From Actinomycetota bacterium (lineage in GTDB: Bacteria > Actinomycetota > Thermoleophilia > UBA2241): 23,461 nt of DNA. Positions 12,955 through 23,398 of this stretch are shown here, piece by piece. The notes beneath the pieces are model-generated. The model had not been told where the DNA came from and searched no databases. It saw only the letters and a list, made by a program, of their open reading frames with translations. The stretch covers positions 34,226-57,686 of the forward strand of contig PMKK01000262.1 in NCBI GenBank assembly GCA_003157715.1, read 5' to 3'. The first letter of the stretch is position 1; the number at the start of each line of letters is the position of its first letter. A program made the translations under genes and the position numbers.

Positions 12955-15900
12955 TCACCGTCCCAGCCCAGCCTGAGCTTAAGACTCAAGCCCGAGTTGG
13001 GGTCACTGTAGTAATTGGCCGTCCACCCGGGGTAGCTCCCTGCCGACTGCCGGAGCGCGTAGCGAGCCCCGTCATTCTCGAAAAGGGTCACGGCCGGATT
13101 GCTAGGCGCCGCTCTCGAACTCCAGCCATTTGCCTTCAGGTTATCGGCGAACTGCTCGGCTGTCACGTTGGTATACCTGTTCCAGACAGAGCTGGGGTTC
13201 GTCCTGTCCACATACGAGCTGGCGCTGCCCTCTGCATCATCCACAACGCCCGAGGCCGCCCCTCGCGCCGCCCCGGCGAGCCCTCCCACGATGCCAAGCC
13301 CGGCCGGCCCGACCACATAGTTGCCGATTCCATATGACACCCCGAGACCCGCGCCGTGGAACGGCTGTGGCACGTGGGGGACTCCTCCGCCGAAGAAGGT
13401 GAACGCGAACCCCAGCGGATTGCTCTCCATAGTAGTCTGCCAAGCCGCACCCACGAGGAAGTTGGCCGCACCCGCTCCGCAGTTTGCGAGTCCCCTCAAG
13501 CCTGCACCAAAATCCAAACCCCACAGTTTCCCGCTGGGGTCGAGGCGCATCAACGGGTTGTCCCCACAGTAGACGTACGGGCTCCCCGCTGAAGGCACTG
13601 GGTCAACCGACAGAAATGTGCCAGTCTGTGGGTCGTAGAAGCGTGCCCGCAGGAAGATGAGACCGGAGCCATCGCTCCACTGGCCGGTGTAGCGGAACCG
13701 GTTGCCCGAGAGATCTGGCGTCCCCTGCTCGATGCCGTTGGCATCGTAGGTGTGGCTGCGGGTGACACTGCCCGACGCATCGGTCTCCAGGCGCACCGAC
13801 CCTTGGCCGTCCGTGAGGAGGTAGCTGATGCCGCTTGCGGTCTCGCGGGAGATCAGGCCGAGACCATATGTGTAGGTCGTCGTCTCATCGCCGCTGCTTT
13901 CCTGCAGCACCTGCGCATTCGAGACCACACAGTCGAGCACGAAGTCGGTCTCCGTACCGTTCTCGGTGGCCGCGACCCGTTGGTTGTCACCGTCGTAGAC
14001 ATAGCTGGTCGTAAGCGACGGTGAGCTGATGCCGCTGAGCAGGTTGTCGGAGTTGAAGCCGTAGGTCGTGGTCTGACCGTTGGCTGTCATGCCCGTGCGG
14101 CTGCCGTTGGCGTCGTAGGTGTAGGTGGTCGCGCCGGCACTGGCGAGCTGATTGGCATCGTCGTAGTTGTAGGTGGTCGTCGTCCCGTCGACCGCCTTGG
14201 TCAAGCGGTTGCCGACCGCATCGTAGGTGTAGTTCGTGGTGGAGCCGTCGCGCGTCTCCGAGGTGAGGCGGTCGAGATTGTCATAAGCGTAAGTGCCCTG
14301 CCCCTGGAGTGAGTCGTCGATCGTGGTCGGGTTGCCGTTTTCGTCCAGCGTGTAGGTGATGGCAAGCAGCGTTGTGTTCTTGGCGTGGGTGATGCTCGCC
14401 AAGCGACCGGCGTGGTCGTAGGTATCGGTGGCCACGATGCCGTTGGGCAGGGTGGTCGTGTGCAGGCTGCCATCGGCGTAGTAGGTGTAGGTCGTCTCAT
14501 CACCGGCCGGCCCGGTCACCGTGTCGAGTTGGCCGTCGTCGTTGTAGGCGTACTGGGCGTAGCGGCTGTCGGGGTAGATCAGACGCTTGCGCTGGCCGTC
14601 GTCGTTGTAGGTGTAGGAGACGGTCTTGCTATCCGGGGTGGTGACCAAGGTAAGCGCACCGACTGCGTTGTAGTGGTAGCTCGTGGTGCCCCGGGCATCG
14701 ACCATGGTCAGCTTGTGGCCGTTGGCGTCGTAGGTGTAGGTGACCGCGACGCTACCGAGCTTGGTGATCGTGTGCACACGGTTGAGCAAGTCATAGCCGT
14801 AGCTCGTCGTCTGATTCTTGGCATCTGTCACCGTCCAGAGGTTGCCCGCCAGATCGTAGGTGCGGGTCTGAGTCCGGTTGAGAGCGTCGGTCACCCTGAT
14901 GCGGTGGCCGTCGTCGTCGTAGCCGTAGGTCGTTTCGTTGCCGTCGGCGTCGGTAAATGAGGCCAGGCGGTTCTTGACGTCATAGGTGTAGTGCGTGGTG
15001 TGGTCGAGGGCATCGGTGACCGAGATCAGGTTGTTGCACTCGTCGTAGCCGTAATCCGCCTCATGGCCACGGGCATCAATGACTCTCGTCTTGTTGCCCA
15101 CTGCGTCGTAGTACGTCTTGACGGTGTGGTTTAGGGGATCGGTCGCCTCGTTGAAGCGGTCGAGGTCATGGTAGGTGTAGTTCCAGGTCCTGTTCAGGGC
15201 GTTGGTCTGTGAGGTCTTGCGCCCGACAGAGTCGTAGCCGCAGGTCGTGTGGGGGTGGTCGGGCCGCTCGCTGGGCAGCCATGTGTCCGTGAGCTCGCCG
15301 CGCGCGTTATAGAGGTAGGTCGTGATATTGCCGTCGGCGTCGGTCGAGCTGTCACGCTGGCCGTAGGGGCCATTGTAGGTGTTGGTCGTGTGGTGGCCGA
15401 GGGGATCGGTCGTTCTGAGGAGATCGCCGTTGCTGCTGTCGTAGGTGTAGCTCCACGTGTTGGGCGTGTCGCCAGGCGCAGCGAAGTCGGTCTTGGTCAG
15501 CGGCTCGCTGAAATCGTTGTAGGTCGCAGTCGAAACGGCACCGTCGGCATTGGTCGTCGTGAGCAGATTGCCGCGGTTGTCGTAGGTGAAGTCGGTGGTG
15601 CGGCCAAGGGGATCGACAACTTCCGTCTTGTTGTTGTCGTCGTCATAGGAGTACCGCGTCGTCGCCCTGAGAGGGCTGATCACCTTGGTAAGACAGCGGT
15701 TCGCGTTGCTGACGTAGGTCGTCGTCTTGCCGAGGGCGTTGGTCACATACGTCGTGCCGGCGTAGGGGTTGTAGGTGTAGTCGGTCGCATGCCCGCGGGC
15801 ATCGGTCTGGTGGCTCACGCGACCGCTTGAATCGTAGGTGTTGGTGGCGACCGTGTGATCGTTGGCGTCGACGATCGTCAGCAGGCGGTGCTGGTCATCG

Positions 15901-18900
15901 TAGGTGTAGTGGGTGATGCCGCCGGCAAGGTCTGTCACCGTGGCTAGATTGCCGTGATCGTCATAGCCGTACGACCAGCTGCGGCCCAGGGGATCGCTGA
16001 TCGAAGTGATGTGACCGTCGGAGTTGCAGGTGAGGTGCAGGGTGCGCCCGTCGGGCGCGGTGATGGAGCTGAGGTGGTCGCCATCGTAGCCGATGGTCGT
16101 CGTGTTGTTGTTACGGTCGGCGACCGACGTCAGGCGCCCGTCTGAGTCGAAGGTGTAGACCTCCTGTGCTTTGGTGGTCAGTGTGTAGCCGCCGCCGGAC
16201 AGCGCCGCTAGGGTATCGAAGACGCCGCGTGGGGCCTCGTAGCTACCGTCCGCCTTGTGGCGATACCAGAGCTGGCCGCCATCCTCACGGGTCACCTCGG
16301 CGTAGGTGTTCGTGCCACCGAGCGTCTGATCGGCCTTGACGCTGAGGTTGTAGGAAAACGACCAGCCCCAGCCGAAGGGCGAGTCCTGAGCAAGCAGGGA
16401 GTTATACGAACGCACGACCTCGAGCGGCAGGCCGCGGGTGGGAATGGAGAGATCCGTGGCCTCGTAGCTGAAGTTGCCGGTGCCGACGTTGACGGGGTCG
16501 GCCGCGAAGCCGCACCAGCCCGCCATGCCGAGGCTCGGCCCGTCCCACAAAGACATGCCCAGCCAGGGAGTGGCATCCACGTCGACGACGATGCTCGGAT
16601 TACCCCACTGATCGTAGAGGACATGATAGGCGATGGCCTGACCGCTGCCATAGGGGAACGGGCCCGAGGCCGAACCCCACCAGTTGTTCTTGGCATCAAC
16701 GGCGCCGTAGGAGCCTGGCGGCGCCCACACGCCGTAGCCCAGGTTGCAGCTGAGGTCGCTGTCGTGAACACCGAGTGTGGCGTCGGCGGCGACGGTGATC
16801 GCCGAGTTGATCACATTGTAGGGAGGCCGATAGACACCCTGGCCGCCACAGTGCACGACGACATGGTCGAGACTGCCGCTGCCGCCGCCTGCGAAGTAGA
16901 GACCGCTCCAGTCGCCGGCGGCCGGGCTCGTGGCGCTGCCGTCGGCGTTGGTGTCACCGGCCACCGTGTCGTCGTCGACGCTCGTGAAGGTGACCCGCGC
17001 GCGGTCGGTGCCCACGGCATGGAGGGCACCGGAAACGGAGAGGCCAGCCCCCTGGTCTTTGATCACGACGCCGGGATCGAGGGTCAGGGTGGCACCGGCG
17101 GCGACGCTGACGCCGCTCCAGGTCTCGTAGCAGGTCTGGTCGGCCGTGGGGAAGGCGTGAAGCTCCCAGTCGCTGGCCACGGTTCCGTAGAGCACGACGC
17201 AGTTGTAGTGGTTACCGGTGAGGCGGTTGTCGGACGAGCCCGCCGCGTGGAGGGCGATGTCGGAGAGGCTCGTTCCGCTCGAGGTCGCCTGCAGCTCCAT
17301 GCCGTAGGAGCCGCTGTCGCGAATCGTGTTGCCGGTGACGGTGAGTGCCTGCTGCGGCTGATCGACCCAGAGGCCGTTTCTGGCGGCGCGGGCGATGGTG
17401 CAGCCCTGCACCGTGAGCGCACTGGGGCTGTCGGCCACAAGGCCGCAAACGCCGCTGTCGAGGAGCTGCGAGTCTACGAGGCGAAGACTGCCGCCGCCGG
17501 CGACGTTGATCTCGGCACTGGACCAGCCGTAGCTCCAGATGAACGTGCCGGCCCAGTGTACGACGGCGTGGTCGAGGTTGCCGGCGCCGCTGCTTGTGAA
17601 GTACAGGCCGCTCCAGTCGCCGGCGGCCGGAGCGCTGGTGCCGCCATCGCCGTTGGTATCGCCGGCGACCGTGTCGTCGTTGATGCTGGTGAAGGTGATC
17701 GGAGCGCTCGCGGTGCCCTGGGCGTCGAGGGTGCCGGCCACCGAAAGGCCGGCACCGACGTCTTTGATCACGACGCCGGGATCGAGGGTGAGGGTGGCGC
17801 CGCTAGCGACGCTGACGCCGCCCCAGGTCTGGTAACAGGTGTGGTCGTCAGGATCGAAGGCGGGCAGATGCCAGTCGCTGGCCACCGTGCCGTCGAGTAC
17901 GACGCAGTTGTAGCGGTTGCCGGTGAGGTGGTTATCGGAGAGGGCGACGTTGGAGAGGCTTGTTCCGCTCGAGGGTGAGTAGATCTCCATGCCGTAGGAG
18001 GAGCCGCCGCTGATCGTGTTGCCGCTCACGGTGAGCGCCTGCTGCGGGTCGGTGATGTCGAGGCCGATTCTGGCGCTGCCGGCGATGTGGTTACCCTGCA
18101 CGGTGAGCGCGCTGGGTCTGGTGGCCACCAGACCGCAGATGCTGCTGTCGAGGATCTGAGAGTTGGTGAGAGTGAGGCTGGAGCCAGCCGCGACGTTGAC
18201 CGCCGCGCTCGACCAGCCGATGCCGTAGACGAACTGCCCGGCCCAGTGCACGACGACGTGGTCGAGACTGCCACTCGCGCTGCCTGTGAAATACAGGCCT
18301 TCCCAGTCACCGGCGGCCGGGCTCGAGCGGCTGCCGTCGCCGTTGGTGTCGCCGGCGACCGTGTCGTCGTTCATACTCGTGAAGGTGATCGGCTCGGCGG
18401 CCGTGCCCTGAGCGTTCAGCGCCCCGCTGACGGCGATGTCGGTACCCCAACTCTTCACCACGACGCCCGGCTGGATGGTGAGGGTCGCGCCAGAACTGAC
18501 GGTCACGGTGTTGTCGAGCACGTAGGGGCTGCCGGCCAGTGTCCAGGTCGTGTCCTGACTGATCGTCCCGGAGACGTGGGTCGGCCCTCCCATCAGCGTC
18601 ACGTCGCCGCCACTTTCGGCCGGCAGGCTGTAGCCAAAGGGCGCCACATAGGTGACCCGGATGCGATAGCCGCCGGCCGGCTGGCTGACCGTCCAGGGGA
18701 AGCTGTAGGCGGTTTGACTGGAAACCACCGCTACCGAGCCGAGCTGTGTCTGGGTGCCGCTGCCGGCGGCCACGGCCGAGACCGAGAAGAACCCCGTCTG
18801 GGGCGCACCGCCGACGGTCCAGGTGATGTTGCTTACGACGCTCTGAGCGGTAAAGAAGGACTCGCCGCCGCTGGGGGCGGTGACGCTGAGGGTCGTGGCC

Positions 18901-21242
18901 GACAGCGTGATGTTGCCGTCGCTTGTGTCTGTCGTGGAGGCCCCCGCGCCCGTGGACTCGTAGTCGACCTCGATGCGGTAGGTGCCGGGAGCAGAAGAGA
19001 ACGGCCCGACGCACATGTAGTGGATTTGGCCTGGGACGGCGTTGACGGTGCCCAGCAGGTCGCGCGACTGCGTGTCCTGGTTGTCAGCCCACAGCGAGAA
19101 GCTGCCGGCCGACGGTGGCACGGCGATGTCCCAATTAACGGCAAGCGGGGAGCCGGGATCACCTTGCAGGGTCTGGCCCCCGTTGGGGGCGGTCAGACCA
19201 AGCCCGGCGGAGGTCAGCGTGAAGTCGGCATCGCTTGAGTCTTCGCTTGACCAGTTGCCGTCCCACGTGCCGTAGGTGACGCGGATCCTGTAGGCACCGG
19301 CGGGCTGGGTTATCGTCCAAGGGAAGCTGTAGGAGGACTGTCCGGCGACAGCGTTCACGGTGCCGAGGCGATACTGCGTGCCGCCTGAGGAGACGGCCCA
19401 CACGCCGAAGACACCGGTCGATGGCTTGGTCGTCATCGACCAGGTGACGTTCGTGGTTCTCGTGCCGATCTCGCCTTGGTATGTCTGACCCCCGTTGGGG
19501 GCAGTGACCGCGAAGGCCACATCACTGCGCGGCAGCTCGCCTTCGACGAAGACAGATTGACCGCTCTGGGGGTCGATCGACTCGAAGCCGTCGGAGAAGA
19601 TCGTGTAGCCGGTCGAGGCCGCGTTATAGGTCGCAGCTATGGCGATGAGGATCGTATGCAGCCCGGAACCCAGGCCGCTGTAGGTAGCGCGATAGGCCGA
19701 CCCGTAGGCGGTTATAGCGGCGTAGGTATCGATACTGCCCTCGCTGACACCGTCGATGTAGACGTTGGCGATGCCATGCGACGGCCCCACGGCGTACTGC
19801 CAGGTCACGCTGTCGCCGCTAAAGGTGAAGGCGGTGGCACTACGGGGGCTCGTGCAGGTGGCGTACTTACCGCCGTGGGCGGCGGCCGCTGAGCTGGTAC
19901 CCCACGAATAGAGCGTCGCGCCGTCGCTGTTGTCCTCCGCAGTAGGCGTGACGTCGTCAGGGTCGGTCGGCGCAATGAAGGCATCGTGATAGAGGCCGTA
20001 ACCGGTGGAGCTCGCGTTCTTGGTGTAGCTCGAGACGATGCGCACCGTGTGATAGGTGGCGGGTTCAAAGCCACTGAAGGTGCTTTCCTGCTGGTAGACC
20101 GTCGTCGCTGAGTACTGATCAACGAGGCCGACCTGCACGCCGTCGACTGAGACCTTGGCGAGCCCGGCGCCGGCCGCCGTAAGGTAGACCCACTTGAAGG
20201 AATCACCATAGAAGCGGTAGGTGATAGCTTCGCGAAGTTGCTCGGCAAGATAGCTCTCGTTCAAGGTCGCGTAGCTGCCGCCGCTGGCACTCGAGCTGGC
20301 ACTGATGTCGGGGAGATAGGCGACCGGGTACCGTTGCCGTTGACTCCAGTCGTCTGAGCTGTCTGCCTCGGTCGCAAAGCCGTACACCGGATAGGAACAG
20401 GTGGCCCAGGTGGCAGTGGTAGAAGACGCCGACAGACTCGCCGGCTTGGGGTACTGATCGGTCGGCCAGGCACGCGCCCAAACCGCGGGGTTCGCCGAGG
20501 ACTGCGCGATGAAGGGAATCATCGAATACCAGCCGCTGGCTTGCTGCCCGCTGGCGGGCGGCGAGTCAGCGGCCTCACCGTTGGTCCAGCCCACCGTGGA
20601 GTTGCCGTCCGTCGAGCTCACCGCCGTGTCGCGCGGTCCGACCTTGGCGTCCCAGTTGGCCACGATCGGCGAGCTCTGCCAGCCCTGCAGGACGCTGTGG
20701 ATCGGGCCGAAGCCGTCGATGTCGAAGTCGCAGGCGAGACCCTGTGCGGAGCCGGTCTGGTCTTGAACCGTCGTCGTGGTGCCGTTCTTGGTGTAGGTGA
20801 CCACCAGATGCCAGCTGACGGCCCCAACGAACGGACGCACCGTGAAGTAGACCAGCTTGCTCGATTTCAGATCGCCATTGGCACCCGACGAGGTCACGGC
20901 CAACGTCGCCGTGCCGGGGTTGGTGGCGGCGCTGGTTTGCGCCATGGGAGCGTAGGTCTCGCCGCTGCGCGAGTCGTAGGACTGAACGACAGCGGTCACA
21001 CAGGGCTGAGGGTAGCCGGTGCAGGCACTTCCATCGGGGTTCGTCCACGACAGGGTCACGCTCAACGATCCGGTCCCGGTGGGGGTGTACGAGTAGGTCC
21101 TCACGGCCTGCGGACAGTAGATGATCTTGGTCGTTCTGCCGTAGCTTGACGGATTGACGATGGCATCGGCCGACGCAACTACCCCAAACAGACTGACCAG
21201 CAGGATAGCGAAACCGACAACCAGGCGCGTGCGTGCGGACAT
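12951..21242 (-). CDS. Giant secreted RHS/YD-repeat polymorphic toxin
   Basis: The protein has 2,763 residues. In order: Sec signal peptide ([20 protein letters not shown], cleavage after SADA); a beta-rich N-terminal region; two related jelly-roll-like domains (about nt 20310-19960 and 19890-19565); three Ig-like repeats beginning TAPNGGQ or TAPSGGE; three parallel beta-helix repeats each with a DTNGDG or DTNADG loop; a DUF6531 start ([20 protein letters not shown]); some forty YD repeats; and the RHS core ending [20 protein letters not shown]. About 190 variable residues follow: a Gly/Ala-rich hydrophobic stretch, then an unassigned domain of about 80 ([15 protein letters not shown]...[10 protein letters not shown]), the presumed toxin. 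RHS shells enclose the toxin, as in WapA of Gram-positives. ATG at 21242 is chosen because it directly precedes the signal peptide; ATG 21323 would add 27 unrelated residues. No LPXTG anchor or PAAR domain is seen. Confidence 0.92.
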   Translation of the reverse strand: MSARTRLVVGFAILLVSLFGVVASADAIVNPSSYGRTTKIIYCPQAVRTYSYTPTGTGSLSVTLSWTNPDGSACTGYPQPCVTAVVQSYDSRSGETYAPMAQTSAATNPGTATLAVTSSGANGDLKSSKLVYFTVRPFVGAVSWHLVVTYTKNGTTTTVQDQTGSAQGLACDFDIDGFGPIHSVLQGWQSSPIVANWDAKVGPRDTAVSSTDGNSTVGWTNGEAADSPPASGQQASGWYSMIPFIAQSSANPAVWARAWPTDQYPKPASLSASSTTATWATCSYPVYGFATEADSSDDWSQRQRYPVAYLPDISASSSASGGSYATLNESYLAEQLREAITYRFYGDSFKWVYLTAAGAGLAKVSVDGVQVGLVDQYSATTVYQQESTFSGFEPATYHTVRIVSSYTKNASSTGYGLYHDAFIAPTDPDDVTPTAEDNSDGATLYSWGTSSAAAAHGGKYATCTSPRSATAFTFSGDSVTWQYAVGPSHGIANVYIDGVSEGSIDTYAAITAYGSAYRATYSGLGSGLHTILIAIAATYNAASTGYTIFSDGFESIDPQSGQSVFVEGELPRSDVAFAVTAPNGGQTYQGEIGTRTTNVTWSMTTKPSTGVFGVWAVSSGGTQYRLGTVNAVAGQSSYSFPWTITQPAGAYRIRVTYGTWDGNWSSEDSSDADFTLTSAGLGLTAPNGGQTLQGDPGSPLAVNWDIAVPPSAGSFSLWADNQDTQSRDLLGTVNAVPGQIHYMCVGPFSSAPGTYRIEVDYESTGAGASTTDTSDGNITLSATTLSVTAPSGGESFFTAQSVVSNITWTVGGAPQTGFFSVSAVAAGSGTQTQLGSVAVVSSQTAYSFPWTVSQPAGGYRIRVTYVAPFGYSLPAESGGDVTLMGGPTHVSGTISQDTTWTLAGSPYVLDNTVTVSSGATLTIQPGVVVKSWGTDIAVSGALNAQGTAAEPITFTSMNDDTVAGDTNGDGSRSSPAAGDWEGLYFTGSASGSLDHVVVHWAGQFVYGIGWSSAAVNVAAGSSLTLTNSQILDSSICGLVATRPSALTVQGNHIAGSARIGLDITDPQQALTVSGNTISGGSSYGMEIYSPSSGTSLSNVALSDNHLTGNRYNCVVLDGTVASDWHLPAFDPDDHTCYQTWGGVSVASGATLTLDPGVVIKDVGAGLSVAGTLDAQGTASAPITFTSINDDTVAGDTNGDGGTSAPAAGDWSGLYFTSSGAGNLDHAVVHWAGTFIWSYGWSSAEINVAGGGSLRLVDSQLLDSGVCGLVADSPSALTVQGCTIARAARNGLWVDQPQQALTVTGNTIRDSGSYGMELQATSSGTSLSDIALHAAGSSDNRLTGNHYNCVVLYGTVASDWELHAFPTADQTCYETWSGVSVAAGATLTLDPGVVIKDQGAGLSVSGALHAVGTDRARVTFTSVDDDTVAGDTNADGSATSPAAGDWSGLYFAGGGSGSLDHVVVHCGGQGVYRPPYNVINSAITVAADATLGVHDSDLSCNLGYGVWAPPGSYGAVDAKNNWWGSASGPFPYGSGQAIAYHVLYDQWGNPSIVVDVDATPWLGMSLWDGPSLGMAGWCGFAADPVNVGTGNFSYEATDLSIPTRGLPLEVVRSYNSLLAQDSPFGWGWSFSYNLSVKADQTLGGTNTYAEVTREDGGQLWYRHKADGSYEAPRGVFDTLAALSGGGYTLTTKAQEVYTFDSDGRLTSVADRNNNTTTIGYDGDHLSSITAPDGRTLHLTCNSDGHITSISDPLGRSWSYGYDDHGNLATVTDLAGGITHYTYDDQHRLLTIVDANDHTVATNTYDSSGRVSHQTDARGHATDYTYNPYAGTTYVTNALGKTTTYVSNANRCLTKVISPLRATTRYSYDDDNNKTEVVDPLGRTTDFTYDNRGNLLTTTNADGAVSTATYNDFSEPLTKTDFAAPGDTPNTWSYTYDSSNGDLLRTTDPLGHHTTNTYNGPYGQRDSSTDADGNITTYLYNARGELTDTWLPSERPDHPHTTCGYDSVGRKTSQTNALNRTWNYTYHDLDRFNEATDPLNHTVKTYYDAVGNKTRVIDARGHEADYGYDECNNLISVTDALDHTTHYTYDVKNRLASFTDADGNETTYGYDDDGHRIRVTDALNRTQTRTYDLAGNLWTVTDAKNQTTSYGYDLLNRVHTITKLGSVAVTYTYDANGHKLTMVDARGTTSYHYNAVGALTLVTTPDSKTVSYTYNDDGQRKRLIYPDSRYAQYAYNDDGQLDTVTGPAGDETTYTYYADGSLHTTTLPNGIVATDTYDHAGRLASITHAKNTTLLAITYTLDENGNPTTIDDSLQGQGTYAYDNLDRLTSETRDGSTTNYTYDAVGNRLTKAVDGTTTTYNYDDANQLASAGATTYTYDANGSRTGMTANGQTTTYGFNSDNLLSGISSPSLTTSYVYDGDNQRVAATENGTETDFVLDCVVSNAQVLQESSGDETTTYTYGLGLISRETASGISYLLTDGQGSVRLETDASGSVTRSHTYDANGIEQGTPDLSGNRFRYTGQWSDGSGLIFLRARFYDPQTGTFLSVDPVPSAGSPYVYCGDNPLMRLDPSGKLWGLDFGAGLRGLANCGAGAANFLVGAAWQTTMESNPLGFAFTFFGGGVPHVPQPFHGAGLGVSYGIGNYVVGPAGLGIVGGLAGAARGAASGVVDDAEGSASSYVDRTNPSSVWNRYTNVTAEQFADNLKANGWSSRAAPSNPAVTLFENDGARYALRQSAGSYPGWTANYYSDPNSGLSLKLRLGWDGE
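16560..18509. repeat. Three ~0.7-kb beta-helix repeats inside the RHS gene
   Basis: The units begin near 18509, 17818 and 17114 (read on the minus strand), giving periods of about 690-705 bp. Each encodes [19 protein letters not shown] opening, [27 protein letters not shown] and [14 protein letters not shown] segments; the third diverges after its first half. The DxNxDG loops may bind calcium. Confidence 0.85.
18590..19518. repeat. Three ~0.3-kb Ig-like repeats inside the RHS gene
   Basis: Starting near 19518, 19205 and 18885 on the minus strand, each repeat encodes TAPNGGQ or TAPSGGE, a VTW/VNW strand, a LGTVNAV/LGSVAVV strand and YRIRVTY-like end. They probably form stalk domains on the cell surface. 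Confidence 0.8.
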
Positions 21243-21379
21243 CGACCGACCCCCCGTTTGTGCTTCAGTGGAGATGGCCACACGACCCCTCGTTCGGCCA
21301 AGTACCGCTGCGCTATATGGCAAGCGTCCTGTCTTCCGTGGAGAAGCCTCTCACCGGCCGCTTTGCCTGTCAGTTGACC

Positions 21380-21408
21380 TTCATATTCCTCGGTACGATG
21401 AGTAGCAA
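21380..21408 (-). promoter_or_regulatory. Candidate promoter of the RHS gene
   Basis: On the minus strand TTGCTA (21408-21403) and TATGAA (21385-21380) are 17 nt apart in a locally AT-richer stretch about 138 nt upstream of the chosen ATG. Each box matches the consensus at four positions. The ATG itself has only a G-rich sequence (GGGGGG) 7 nt upstream. Confidence 0.3.
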
Positions 21409-21566
21409 CAGCAATCTGTGCTTTTTGGCACTCTTAACCGACACTTCTGTAATCATTTTCGGCAACGTGGCAGCCACAGGTGTTGTCGTACGCCGGAGCG
21501 CTCATCCACCAGCAGCGCGAACGCACCACGAAGAAAGGAGGTGCGCGGCAGAGACTCGAAGGCGAC

Positions 21567-21608
21567 GTCAGCGCATTGCTGACACCGTGTACAGGTCTTC
21601 AAGACCTG
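21567..21608. promoter_or_regulatory. Two adjacent perfect inverted repeats
   Basis: GTCAGC-N5-GCTGAC (21567-21583) and CAGGTCTT-C-AAGACCTG (21592-21608) are both perfect and their centres are 25 bp apart. They lie between the broken upstream gene and the RHS promoter region. No U-tract follows on either strand, so simple termination is not supported; protein binding sites or an RNA structure are possible. Confidence 0.45.
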
Positions 21609-21688
21609 AGCGCTCCCCAGAATGCGGCCTTTTGCAGGAACATGTACCAGTTAACCGGCAACACGCCGACGCGCGCTGGGTTCAAGTC

Positions 21689-22233
21689 TCAGGTGACCAC
21701 CGCAAAGAGATCACGAAGAGGTGCATCCCAAGGCCGCTCAGCAGCACGCGTCTCGGGAACAGGCGACACCTCTCCGCTCTGATTGCGAACGCGACAACGC
21801 TTAGGAGCCTCAACGTCATATATCAGGGCAACTCGCGTCTCGCCGTCTACGCCCATCAATCGAATCGAGTAGCACGACGAGTCTTTGAAGCGCACGAAAT
21901 CCGCCGGCGTCTCTTCCACCTCGGCGGTACCCGTATCTCGCGTGCCCTCGATGTCCAAGCCGGGAACGAGCCCAAACGAACGAGCCCAAACATCAGATGG
22001 CGGTCCTCAAGGAAAGCCCGATGCGGCTCAACGCCGTGACGCTCCGCCTGGCGATGCAGAAAGGCAGCCTGACTCTCCCAATCAGCGGCGCACTGAAGCT
22101 CCGCCCGCAGCTCCTCCTCGGTCTCGGGTGGTCGTGCCGTGATCATGCCGCTCGCCCGCATCGCTTCGTCGATGACGTCCACAGGCCAGCGCACGGGGGG
22201 ATCGAGGAGCAGTCGGCCCTCCCTCCGACACAT
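21689..22233 (-). pseudogene. Unknown gene frameshifted by a 14-bp tandem duplication
   Basis: The first part reads from ATG 22233 (LLLDPPVRWPVDVIDEAMRA, then PPETEEELRAELQCAADWES, ending HLMFGL) and the second in another frame from about 21958 to the stop at 21689 (IEGTRDTGTAEVEETPADFV, IRLMGVDGETRVALIYDVEA). Between them the 14-mer at 21964-21977 is repeated exactly at 21978-21991. Removing one copy joins the parts as HLMFGLVPGLDIEGTRDTG in one frame and gives 176 residues in all. The restored product is soluble and acidic with no recognised domain. It lies upstream of the RHS gene on the same strand, so it may belong to the same island, perhaps as an immunity or accessory gene. The start is uncertain: GGAGGGAGG lies inside the first codons and may serve a later start. 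Confidence 0.7.
21964..21991. repeat. Exact 14-bp tandem duplication
   Basis: The unit GAACGAGCCCAAAC occurs twice head to tail (21964-21977, 21978-21991). Fourteen is not a multiple of three, so the repeat breaks the frame of the minus-strand gene, and loss of one unit would restore it. Confidence 0.95.
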
Positions 22234-22281
22234 GATCGACTGCGCCGGCTGCGGGCCCCAACAGCGTTGGCCTCGCTAGTG

Positions 22282-22296
22282 GTTGACGTTGTCAAC
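22282..22296. promoter_or_regulatory. Palindrome GTTGAC-N3-GTCAAC in a divergent intergenic region
   Basis: This perfect dyad with 6-bp arms lies between the broken minus-strand gene (start 22233) and the plus-strand zinc-ribbon gene (start 22418). It contains TTGAC half-sites on both strands, so it could be an operator or overlap a -35 box, but no good -10 box is found at the right distance. Confidence 0.35.
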
Positions 22297-22417
22297 GGGC
22301 GGCAATTCACGTACCCGTCCGACGTGACGCCGCCACCAGGTGACCCGGCCGCTCCAGTTCAGCTCGTGCGGCGCCGATAGCAGGGCTGGGGTATGTAAGC
22401 CATCTGAGGGGAAGGCC

Positions 22418-23398
22418 ATGTTCTTCGCGCTCGTGATGCTCGGCGTGATCGCAAGTTCCGTGTGGGTCTTGGTCGACGCCGAGACTCACAAAGTCCCGGC
22501 GAACCGTCGCAAGCCATACTCGGCGAGCAACGGCTCCGCAGCGTGGTTCATCGGCTGCCTGCTGTTGTGGATCGTGGGCTTTCCCTGGTACCTGATCGCT
22601 CGCTCGGCGGTCCTCGCCGAACGCCCATCGACACCACTGACGCCGACAGTCGCCACCCCGCTCCCCATGGGGGCGACATTCTGCGCCACATGCGGGACGG
22701 CCCTGGCCGCTGGTGCGGGCTTCTGTAGCGCCTGCGGTTCGCGTGTGCCTGTATCGGCCGGCGTGCAGCCGTCGCTGAGCACGCCGCCTTCGACTGTGGA
22801 ACCGGCTTCCCTGCAGGCTGTGCCACTCGCAGCCGCCGGCGCGCAGCCCTCCGCGAGCACGCCGGTGTCCACGGGAACAGCACCCGGGCCGGTTGCACCG
22901 CCCTCTTGGCAGGCCGCGAGCCTCGCGCCAGCCAACACGCAGCTGTCCGTGGGCATGCCGCCGTCCTCCTGGCAGGCCGCGCGGCTCGCTCCGACGAAGC
23001 CTGCGCGGTCGCGGGGCTGGGTTGTCATTGTTGCCGCGGCCGTGGTCGTCTTGGCCACCGTGGGGGTCGCCGCGGTGGCGCATGGGGCAAAGGCAAATCA
23101 GGACGCCCTAAAGACGGCCGCTGCGGCAAAGGAGGGGCTGCATTCCCTTCAAGTTGGTGTGCAAAGCTATGCCGTCGACCACGGCGACCAATACCCGGAT
23201 GCGTCGCTTGTCACCGAGACCGGCCTTGTCGATTCGAGCGGCACGCCTTACTTGGACTACTGGCCGAGCAACCCGTACACGGGCCTACCGATGCAGCAGG
23301 GCAGCGGGCCTGGCGACTTCTCCTATACGACAGGCGCCACCACCTTTCAGATGACGGTGTTCGGGCACGACGGCGAGGCTTTGCTGACTGTTCCGTGA
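22418..23398 (+). CDS. Zinc-ribbon membrane protein with pseudopilin-like C-terminal domain
   Basis: The protein has 326 residues starting at ATG 22418, preceded by GAGGGGAAGG. Two N-terminal hydrophobic segments (MFFALVMLGVIASSVWVLV and FIGCLLLWIVGFPWYLIA) are followed by a double-CxxC zinc ribbon (FCATCGTALAAGAGFCSACG). A low-complexity Pro/Ala/Ser linker carries a repeated PPSWQAASLAP / PPSSWQAARLAP motif. A third transmembrane helix (GWVVIVAAAVVVLATVGVAA) then leads to a globular domain: AAKEGLHSLQVGVQSYAVDH, GDQYPDA, DYWPSNPYTGLPM, GDFSYTTG. The latter resembles the C-terminal half of type II secretion/type IV pseudopilins (GspG-like), but no prepilin peptidase site (G-FTLIE) is present, so assembly into a pilus is unlikely. 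Its role is unknown; membrane-anchored presentation outside the cell is inferred. Confidence 0.75.
   Translation: MFFALVMLGVIASSVWVLVDAETHKVPANRRKPYSASNGSAAWFIGCLLLWIVGFPWYLIARSAVLAERPSTPLTPTVATPLPMGATFCATCGTALAAGAGFCSACGSRVPVSAGVQPSLSTPPSTVEPASLQAVPLAAAGAQPSASTPVSTGTAPGPVAPPSWQAASLAPANTQLSVGMPPSSWQAARLAPTKPARSRGWVVIVAAAVVVLATVGVAAVAHGAKANQDALKTAAAAKEGLHSLQVGVQSYAVDHGDQYPDASLVTETGLVDSSGTPYLDYWPSNPYTGLPMQQGSGPGDFSYTTGATTFQMTVFGHDGEALLTVP

Noticed and set aside
16257..17978. Long plus-strand open frame of 573 codons
   Set aside because: It lies antisense to the RHS gene, in GC-rich repetitive DNA where stop codons are rare; Val/Gly/Ala-rich translation with no domain. The minus-strand frame has clear YD and beta-helix motifs.
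21480..21782. Plus-strand ORF of 100 codons with a perfect AAAGGAGGT nearby
   Set aside because: The ribosome-binding-like sequence (21534-21542) lies inside the frame, not ahead of its start, and no start codon follows at 5-9 nt; no homology recognised.
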